From: Gammaproteobacteria bacterium
Lineage (GTDB): Bacteria > Gemmatimonadota > Gemmatimonadetes > Longimicrobiales > Gaopeijiaceae
NCBI GenBank assembly: GCA_009843625.1
Contig: VYDD01000300.1
Location: 1 to 11,205 of the forward strand
Length of the DNA stretch: 11,205 nt
Direction of reading: 5' to 3'
Under the pieces are notes generated by a model. It did no database searches. It had not been told where the DNA came from and saw only the letters and a program-made list of their open reading frames with translations. The position numbers and the translations under genes were made by a program. This document shows, piece after piece, positions 6,508 through 11,205 of the stretch. Each line of letters starts with the position of its first letter. Positions within the stretch are counted from its first letter, which is position 1.

Positions 6508-7611
6508 CTAGCGCCAACTGTTGACGATGTCCTCGGCGATGCGGCCCAGCGTGGACTCCAGCTCGATGAAGTCGCCCGTGTTCTGGTTGGTGAAGACCGC
6601 GATCACGGTGGGCCCGCCTTCGTAGTACAGGATGCCGACGTCGTTGCCCGCATAGGGCGGCCAGTCGCCGGTCTTGTGCGCCACCGAGGCGCGGAAACGG
6701 ATGTAGCGGGGAAGGCGCGTGCTGTAGAACTGGCGCTCCAGGATGCGGATCATCTCGTCGCTCGACGCGCGCGAAGCGACATCCGCGTTATGGATCTGCT
6801 CGAGCAGGCCGGCGATCTCACGGGCGGTGATGCTGCCCAGCCATTCCTCCGAATCACCCTCGAAGCGGAAGGTGCGCTCGGAGGCCTCCGGGTCGGAGGG
6901 GAAGCCGCGCTCGAAGACCTCGCTGTGTGCCAGCGCCTCGTTGGCGGGGTCGGCCATGACCCACACCCGGCGGAAGAGCTCGCCGGTGGTGGCGCGCAGG
7001 CGGGTCTGCTCGTACCCGAACTCCGACAGCATCTCGTTGACCCGCTCCTGCCCGAGGCGCGCGATCATGATATCGGTGGCGGTGTTGTCGCTGGTGATGA
7101 TCATCTGAGTGATCAGGTCCCGCCAGGTCGGCTCCAACTCGGGCGCGAAGGTCTGGAGCAGGCCGCTTCCCCGGCGCAGATCCTCGGGCCGGATGCGGTA
7201 GCGCTCGTCGAGGTCGAGCCTGCCCGCCTCCGCGTCGCGGTACGCGAGCACCATGACCGGGATCTTGATGACGCTGAGCGCGTTCATCGGCTCGTCGGCG
7301 CGGATGGCGATCTCGCGGCCCGATGGCAGGTGCCGGGCGAAGAGCGAGGTGCGGGCCGGGAGGCCGTCGAGCCGGGCCGTTACGCGCGCGGCGAGCTCGG
7401 AGGCGTCGCCGGTAGCAGCCTGGACGGATTCAATCGCGGCCAGGCCGGTTCCCGCTCCGCCGGCGGTGCCATCCGCCGCGGATGAGCCTCCGGGGGCGGA
7501 TCCATCACCGCAGGCCATAGCGAACGCGGACAGCACCACCAGCATCACGGCTCGGCAACCGAGTTGTGCGGCCTCCGGCGAGATCCTGGTTCCAGGCCCG
7601 TCCCGGTCCAT
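6508..7611 (-). CDS. Exported serine hydrolase of the class A beta-lactamase fold
   Basis: A 367-residue penicillin-recognising serine hydrolase that probably acts in the periplasm. The hydrophobic segment AVMLVVLSAFAMACG (21-35) looks like a signal peptide, and Cys34 could be a lipoprotein anchor, although Ala rather than Leu occupies -3. A low-complexity Gly/Ala/Ser linker follows (about 35-57). The catalytic motifs are in order: SVIK (Ser113, Lys116), SDN (174-176) and KTG (313-315). In an alignment by eye to TEM-type enzymes, Thr209 stands where Glu166 is expected, with Glu211 at the 168 position, so classic deacylation may be absent. The start at ATG 7609-7611 is chosen because it overlaps the stop of the CDGSH gene (TGATG). 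ATG 7543-7545 is an alternative that begins directly at the hydrophobic segment. Function could be beta-lactam hydrolysis, peptidase or PBP-like; resistance should not be assumed. Confidence 0.85.
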   Translation of the reverse strand: MDRDGPGTRISPEAAQLGCRAVMLVVLSAFAMACGDGSAPGGSSAADGTAGGAGTGLAAIESVQAATGDASELAARVTARLDGLPARTSLFARHLPSGREIAIRADEPMNALSVIKIPVMVLAYRDAEAGRLDLDERYRIRPEDLRRGSGLLQTFAPELEPTWRDLITQMIITSDNTATDIMIARLGQERVNEMLSEFGYEQTRLRATTGELFRRVWVMADPANEALAHSEVFERGFPSDPEASERTFRFEGDSEEWLGSITAREIAGLLEQIHNADVASRASSDEMIRILERQFYSTRLPRYIRFRASVAHKTGDWPPYAGNDVGILYYEGGPTVIAVFTNQNTGDFIELESTLGRIAEDIVNSWR

Positions 7612-7805
7612 CAGTCCGCCTCGAAGCCGTTGCGCTTGTGGCTGCCGTCGCAGAAAGGCTTGTTCGCCGAGCCGCCGCAGCGACACAGGAAGGTCGCCTT
7701 GCCGGGGCGCGTTGTGATGGGGTCTCCCGCGTCGTTCTGGAGTTCGATTTCGCCATCGATTCGACAGGGTCCATTCCTGATGACGCGGATGGTCACTTGT
7801 GACAT
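7611..7805 (-). CDS. CDGSH iron-sulfur domain protein
   Basis: A 64-residue protein holding a single CDGSH domain, which binds a redox-active [2Fe-2S] cluster through three Cys and one His. The full motif is visible as CRCGGSANKPFCDGSH near the C-terminus: two Cys in CRC, one Cys and His in CDGSH. The preceding strands, VTIRVIRNGPCRIDGEIEL, match bacterial small CDGSH proteins, in which the domain usually stands alone. I chose ATG 7803-7805 because a GAGG element lies six bases upstream; a GTG at 7839-7841 would add 12 residues that look non-conserved. The stop overlaps the start of the serine hydrolase gene (TGATG), so the two are likely co-translated. The physiological electron partner is unknown. 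Confidence 0.9.
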   Translation of the reverse strand: MSQVTIRVIRNGPCRIDGEIELQNDAGDPITTRPGKATFLCRCGGSANKPFCDGSHKRNGFEAD

Positions 7806-7866
7806 TCGTTTCCTCACTGGATTGGGGGGAGATTCAGCCACGCATGTATGGCCGCCGTCCGGGTGC

Positions 7867-7874
7867 TAGATTTG
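7867..7874 (+). promoter_or_regulatory. Possible -7/-10 promoter element for ispG
   Basis: TAGATTTG in the short divergent intergenic region matches the TAnnTTTG -7 consensus known from Bacteroidota. Read as an extended -10 (TGC before TAGATT) it also fits a sigma-70-like pattern, but no good -35 is visible upstream. It lies 43 bases before the preferred ispG start. This is a weak single-site match. Confidence 0.3.
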
Positions 7875-7917
7875 TCACCATTGAGCGCGAATGACAACCC
7901 GGAGCGATGGAAGCGCC

Positions 7918-9156
7918 ATGAGTCACGTGAAGCGCAGGCCCTCGGCGGCCGTGGATATCGGTGGAGTCATGGTCGGCGGGGACCACCCGGTCGTCGTGCA
8001 GTCGATGACCAACACCGACACCGCCGACGCCGAGGCCACCGCCGCGCAGGTCGCCGCCCTGGCCGCCGCCGGGAGCGAGCTGGTGCGGATCACGGTCAAC
8101 CACCACCCGGCCGCCCGCGCGGTCCCCGAGATCGTGGCGCGCCTGCGCGACCAGGGCGTCGAGGTGCCGATCGTGGGCGATTTCCACTACAACGGGCACA
8201 TCCTGCTCGCCGAGCATCCGGCGTGCGCGCGCGCCCTCGCCAAGTACCGCATCAACCCCGGCAACGTCGGCGCCAAGCGGCGCGACGAGAACTTCAGCAG
8301 CATCATCCGGCTGGCCATCGAATACGACAAGCCGGTGCGCATCGGCGTCAACTGGGGCTCGCTGGACCGGCGGCTGCTGACCGAGCTCATGGACGAGAAC
8401 GCGAAGCGCGCGCGGCCCCGTGACGCCGGCGAGGTCGTTCTGGATGCGATGGTGGAGAGCGGCATGCGCTCCTCCGTCCTCGCCGAGGAGGTCGGGCTGG
8501 GCCACGACCGCATCGTCATCAGCGCGAAGGTCTCCAAGGTGCAGGATCTGGTGACCGTTTATCGCAAGCTGGCGCCCCTGAGCGACTACGCGCTTCACCT
8601 CGGGCTGACGGAAGCCGGCATGGGCATTCCGGGCATCGTAGCCAGCGCTGCGGGGCTGGCTCCGCTGCTGCTCGAGGGGATCGGCGACACCATCCGCGTC
8701 TCGCTGACGCCCCGTCCGGGTGGGGACCGAACCGAGGAAGTGCAAGTCGCGAAGCAGATCCTGCAGTCGCTCGAGATCCGCAACTTCGAGCCCCAGGTCA
8801 CCTCATGTCCGGGATGCGGACGGACCACCAGCGTTTTCTTCCAGGAGCTGGCGGAGGACATCCAGGGGTATCTGCGCGCGCGGATGCCGGTCTGGAAGTC
8901 GATGCATCCCGGGGTCGAGGAGATGCGCGTCGCGGTCATGGGCTGCGTGGTGAACGGTCCCGGGGAGTCGAAGCACGCCGATATCGGCATCTCGCTGCCC
9001 GGCACCTTCGAGGAGCCCAAGGCCCCGGTCTATGTGGACGGAGCCCACTACTGCACGCTAAAGGGCGAGGGCCTGGCGGACGAGTTCAAGGAGATCGTGG
9101 ACGACTACGTGCGTCGCCGGTACGGGATGAAGGAGACGGCGGGCGCGGGCGCCTGA
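7918..9156 (+). CDS. ispG: 4-hydroxy-3-methylbut-2-en-1-yl diphosphate synthase (IspG/GcpE)
   Basis: [4Fe-4S] enzyme of the MEP pathway that converts MEcPP to HMBPP for isoprenoid synthesis; cytoplasmic. The TIM-barrel half starts with VDIGGVMVGGDHPVVVQSMT and includes VGDFHYNGH, KYRINPGNVG and RIGVNWGSLD. The C-terminal ferredoxin-like domain carries the cluster ligands Cys297 and Cys300 in SCPGCGRT, Cys343 in MGCVVNGPGE and Glu350. At 412 residues it is longer than the 372-residue E. coli protein, with about 11 extra residues between the CxxC and the third Cys, as in the longer variant found in many Gram-negative phyla. I prefer ATG 7918, preceded by a weak GGAAG; ATG 7891 would add nine residues outside the conserved region. 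It is transcribed alone, divergent from the CDGSH gene and convergent with the TPR gene. Confidence 0.96.
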   Translation: MSHVKRRPSAAVDIGGVMVGGDHPVVVQSMTNTDTADAEATAAQVAALAAAGSELVRITVNHHPAARAVPEIVARLRDQGVEVPIVGDFHYNGHILLAEHPACARALAKYRINPGNVGAKRRDENFSSIIRLAIEYDKPVRIGVNWGSLDRRLLTELMDENAKRARPRDAGEVVLDAMVESGMRSSVLAEEVGLGHDRIVISAKVSKVQDLVTVYRKLAPLSDYALHLGLTEAGMGIPGIVASAAGLAPLLLEGIGDTIRVSLTPRPGGDRTEEVQVAKQILQSLEIRNFEPQVTSCPGCGRTTSVFFQELAEDIQGYLRARMPVWKSMHPGVEEMRVAVMGCVVNGPGESKHADIGISLPGTFEEPKAPVYVDGAHYCTLKGEGLADEFKEIVDDYVRRRYGMKETAGAGA

Positions 9157-9175
9157 GCCGGAGGCGGGGCGGAGG

Positions 9176-9754
9176 CTACGGGCTCGACAGATGCGTTTCG
9201 CATTCGCGCACACCCTCCTCGACACCGGCGGCTCGGTACAGCTTCGCGGCCCTGCGCCACAGGTGCCGCGCCCCTTCAGCGTCGCCGAGTTCCTCCCTGA
9301 GCAGGGCCATGGGCCGAACGGCGTTGGCGTGGTCCAGGGGATGGGCCGTCCTGTCGCGATCGTACAGGTCGAGCGCCTCCTCGTAACACCGTCCCGCTGA
9401 ATCGAGCCGACCAAGGCGCTGGTTCACCTGGCCAAGGTGCCGCACCGCGTGTGCGAGCCGCAGCGGATCGCGGGTCTCACGCGCGGCCGCGACCGACTCC
9501 TCGAACAGAGTCCGGGCCTTGTCCGGGTGGCCCAGGTCCAGCGCGACGTGGCCGAGCTTGCCTAACGCGACGGACAGCTCCTTGCTCGCACCTGCCTGCC
9601 GGGAGATCTCGCAGGCCCTGACGAGGTCGGCCTCGATCCGTGCCATGAGGGTGCCGAGGGCCGCCTCGTCGGCTGATGGCGATTGCAGCGCCTCCCAGCG
9701 CGATCGCCATGCCTTCACGATGAGTGCCCGCGCGTGCTTCTCCGCCCCGCTCAC
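9176..9754 (-). CDS. Small TPR-repeat protein
   Basis: A 192-residue soluble protein made largely of tetratricopeptide repeats, a helical scaffold for protein-protein contacts. Repeats are visible at about residues 59-92 (ALGKLGHVALDLGHPDKA), 100-133 (AVRHLGQVNQRLGRLDSA) and 143-176 (LREELGDAEGA), with the usual Gly/Ala and large-residue spacing. I see no signal peptide or catalytic domain. The first 45 residues are helical and charged. The start is taken as GTG 9752-9754, which overlaps the stop of the secreted-protein gene (GTGA); the frame stays open further upstream, but that part is out-of-frame reading of the neighbour. It ends 19 bases from the convergent ispG stop. The partner is unknown. 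Similar repeats occur in AfsR/MalT-type sensors, but no such domains are here. Confidence 0.75.
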   Translation of the reverse strand: MSGAEKHARALIVKAWRSRWEALQSPSADEAALGTLMARIEADLVRACEISRQAGASKELSVALGKLGHVALDLGHPDKARTLFEESVAAARETRDPLRLAHAVRHLGQVNQRLGRLDSAGRCYEEALDLYDRDRTAHPLDHANAVRPMALLREELGDAEGARHLWRRAAKLYRAAGVEEGVRECETHLSSP

Positions 9755-10446
9755 CGCCTGGAGCCGCCCGAAATGCCGGCTATGGCCGGATCGTCGTGTG
9801 CGGTGGACCTGTTCATGTTGACGCGTCCTCCTTCGAGCCCGTACGAACCGGGCGGCGGGGCCCAGGGGCCGTCGCTGGTGGCGTCGAGGCGCGTGCGCAC
9901 GGCCCGCCATCCCATCTCGGCGTCGGGCACCATCAGGATGTCCCACACTTCGCGCCGGATCACCCCGTTGGTACCGGCCCCGTCGATCAGACGGACCACG
10001 CGCATCGACAGCCGTCCGCCGGCGATGGGTTCGGGCATGACGAGTTGGTAGAGCACGCCCGCGTTCCGGATGCGGCAACCCTCGGGGGACGGGAAGTCGG
10101 GGCAGAGCAGCACGTCCTCGACCGCGGCGACCTCGACGTAGCCGAGCTGCTCCAGCGCGCTCCGGTTCTCGTCGTCCAGCAGGGCGCGGCCGGTGACGCC
10201 GGGAGGGCGCCCGACCTGTTCGGCGAAGAAGGTGGGCTGCTCACCCGGCGGGAGCACGTCGAAAATGACCTCGACGGCCTTGCGGTTGGCCCGTTGCGCC
10301 ACGGCGTGTGTCGGCGTGAGGGCAATCAGCGCCGCCAACGCCGCCACGGCGAGGGCGACCGACCGCGCTGTTCGCCTACGCCGCCCCGGACGCCACACCG
10401 CCGGGTCTGGTCGCCTCGTCCGTCCGGTAGGCACTCGTTTGCGCAT
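9751..10446 (-). CDS. Uncharacterised secreted or periplasmic protein
   Basis: I do not recognise the family. The 231-residue product has a long basic N-region with RRRR (22-25), a hydrophobic core SVALAVAALAALIAL (29-43) and a probable signal peptidase I site AVA/Q (50/51). The mature part is mixed alpha/beta without membrane segments and has only two cysteines (Cys115 and Cys124), which could form a disulfide. The last 20 residues are polar and probably disordered. ATG 10444-10446 is chosen because it lies eight bases after the gltX stop, with TGAGG (stop plus Shine-Dalgarno) just upstream; the longer open frame reaching 10710 is a shadow of gltX. Its stop overlaps the TPR start. Co-transcription with gltX looks likely, but a functional link need not follow. 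Confidence 0.7.
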   Translation of the reverse strand: MRKRVPTGRTRRPDPAVWRPGRRRRTARSVALAVAALAALIALTPTHAVAQRANRKAVEVIFDVLPPGEQPTFFAEQVGRPPGVTGRALLDDENRSALEQLGYVEVAAVEDVLLCPDFPSPEGCRIRNAGVLYQLVMPEPIAGGRLSMRVVRLIDGAGTNGVIRREVWDILMVPDAEMGWRAVRTRLDATSDGPWAPPPGSYGLEGGRVNMNRSTAHDDPAIAGISGGSRR

Positions 10447-10454
10447 CACCGGCC

Positions 10455-11205
10455 TCACCGGCCACCCGGCGCGGCAGCGGTCTGGCCGGCGGGCGCGGGA
10501 TCGGCCTCTCCTGCGGCCAGCGTCTCCAGTGCGCGCCCGATGCGGTCGAGGGAGACGTCCTTCCCGAGGTGGTAGAGCACGTCGAAGATGCCGGGGCTCG
10601 CGGCCTGGCCGGTGAGCGCCACCCGGAGCGGATGGATCAGGCGCCCCGCGCCCACGCCGAACTCCTCGGCGAGACTCCGGAGCGAGCTCTCCAGCGGCTC
10701 GGGCTGCCACTCGCAGTGCTCGAACCTCCGGCGGAGGGCGTTCAGATACTCCTCTACCTGCGCTCGGCGCTTCCAGTGCTTGCGTACAGCCTTGGGTTCG
10801 TAAGAGATCTCGCCCGGCAGGTAGAGCAACACGTTGCGGGCCAGCGCGTCCAGGCTGCGCGCCCGCGTGTGCAGCAGGTCGAGCAGGCCTTCGTACCAGC
10901 CCGGCCGGTCCTTGATCGTCGCATCCGCTGCCTGCGGGAGCTGCGCCTTCACGAGCGACCCCAGCCGGGCGAGATCCATGCGCGACAGGTGGCGGCCGTT
11001 GAGCCAGGCGAGCTTGTCGGCGTCGAACACCGAGCCCTTGCGCAGGATGCGCTTGAGCGAGAAGCGCCGGACGATCTCGTCCAGCTCCATCACCTCGCGG
11101 TCGTCGCCGGGGGACCAGCCGAGGAGGGCAAGGAAGTTGACCTTCGCCTCCGGCAGAATGTCGCGCCGATACTCGGCGAAGACGGTGGCGCCGTGGCGCG
11201 GGGAG
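10455..11205 (-). CDS. gltX: Glutamyl-tRNA synthetase, C-terminal 249 residues (5' end outside window)
   Basis: Class I aminoacyl-tRNA synthetase that charges tRNA-Glu. The visible part begins at the KMSKS loop, reading SPRHGA at the very edge, and continues with VFAEYRRDILPEAKVNFLAL, LGWSPGDDRE, then IVRRFSLKRILRKGSVFD, KLAWLNGRHL, and the helical anticodon-binding domain to the stop at 10455. These are standard GluRS blocks in the standard order. GTG 11091-11093 is internal and not a start. The KMSKS-type motif normally reads SKRHGA; here Pro replaces the second Lys. It heads the - strand cluster with the secreted protein and TPR genes downstream. A GluQ-type protein is unlikely, as those lack the anticodon-binding domain. 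Confidence 0.95.
   Translation of the reverse strand, partial: SPRHGATVFAEYRRDILPEAKVNFLALLGWSPGDDREVMELDEIVRRFSLKRILRKGSVFDADKLAWLNGRHLSRMDLARLGSLVKAQLPQAADATIKDRPGWYEGLLDLLHTRARSLDALARNVLLYLPGEISYEPKAVRKHWKRRAQVEEYLNALRRRFEHCEWQPEPLESSLRSLAEEFGVGAGRLIHPLRVALTGQAASPGIFDVLYHLGKDVSLDRIGRALETLAAGEADPAPAGQTAAAPGGR

Noticed and set aside
6457..7485. 342-codon + strand open frame opposite the serine hydrolase
   Set aside because: Antisense shadow of a gene with SxxK, SDN and KTG motifs in order; no motif of its own.
7834..8745. 303-codon - strand open frame opposite ispG
   Set aside because: Antisense shadow of a clear IspG; composition typical of reverse-strand reading.
9755..10078. N-terminal extension of the TPR frame
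   Set aside because: It overlaps the secreted-protein gene out of frame and is Arg/His-rich nonsense; the GTG start with stop overlap is more plausible.
1..11205. CRISPR array, tRNA/rRNA genes, insertion sequences or prophage genes
   Set aside because: No regularly spaced repeats, tRNA-like cloverleaf, transposase, integrase or terminal repeats were seen; all larger stretches are explained by ordinary genes.

Overview
This is a gene-dense, high-G+C bacterial chromosomal window. Composition was judged by eye, not computed. It looks like ordinary metabolism and housekeeping, with no mobile element, CRISPR array or RNA gene that I can see. Nothing fixes the species. The G+C-rich compact coding, the non-mevalonate isoprenoid gene and the style of the secreted proteins fit a Gemmatimonadota-like or similar Gram-negative environmental bacterium, but that is a guess.

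Left part (1-3487, + strand): a tightly coupled hexuronate catabolic operon. It holds an SDR-type mannonate (fructuronate) oxidoreductase cut by the window edge, mannonate dehydratase uxuA, a KDPG aldolase (eda) and 2-keto-3-deoxygluconate kinase kdgK. Together they convert fructuronate through mannonate, KDG and KDPG to pyruvate and glyceraldehyde-3-phosphate. The aldolase reading frame carries one extra base near 2011-2012, so as written the gene is frameshifted although every downstream motif is intact.

Middle (3510-5724, - strand): a three-gene operon with start/stop overlaps, encoding a YtrA-type GntR repressor, a YtrB-like ABC ATPase and a membrane permease. An inverted-repeat operator candidate lies directly before the repressor gene. 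A + strand SRPBCC/AHSA1-like gene (5946-6428) follows. It is separated from the next, convergent pair by a strong hairpin built of two 21-bp-spaced dyads.

Right part: on the - strand a small CDGSH iron-sulfur protein is translationally coupled to an exported class A beta-lactamase-fold serine hydrolase (6508-7805). ispG (MEP pathway) runs divergently on the + strand (7918-9156). Converging on it is a - strand cluster of gltX (glutamyl-tRNA synthetase, N-terminus outside the window), an unrecognised secreted protein and a small TPR protein.

I found no convincing novel multi-gene system. The items most worth checking are the frameshifted aldolase, the two palindromic regulatory/terminator structures, the substituted omega-loop residue of the serine hydrolase and the variant KMSKS loop of GltX.
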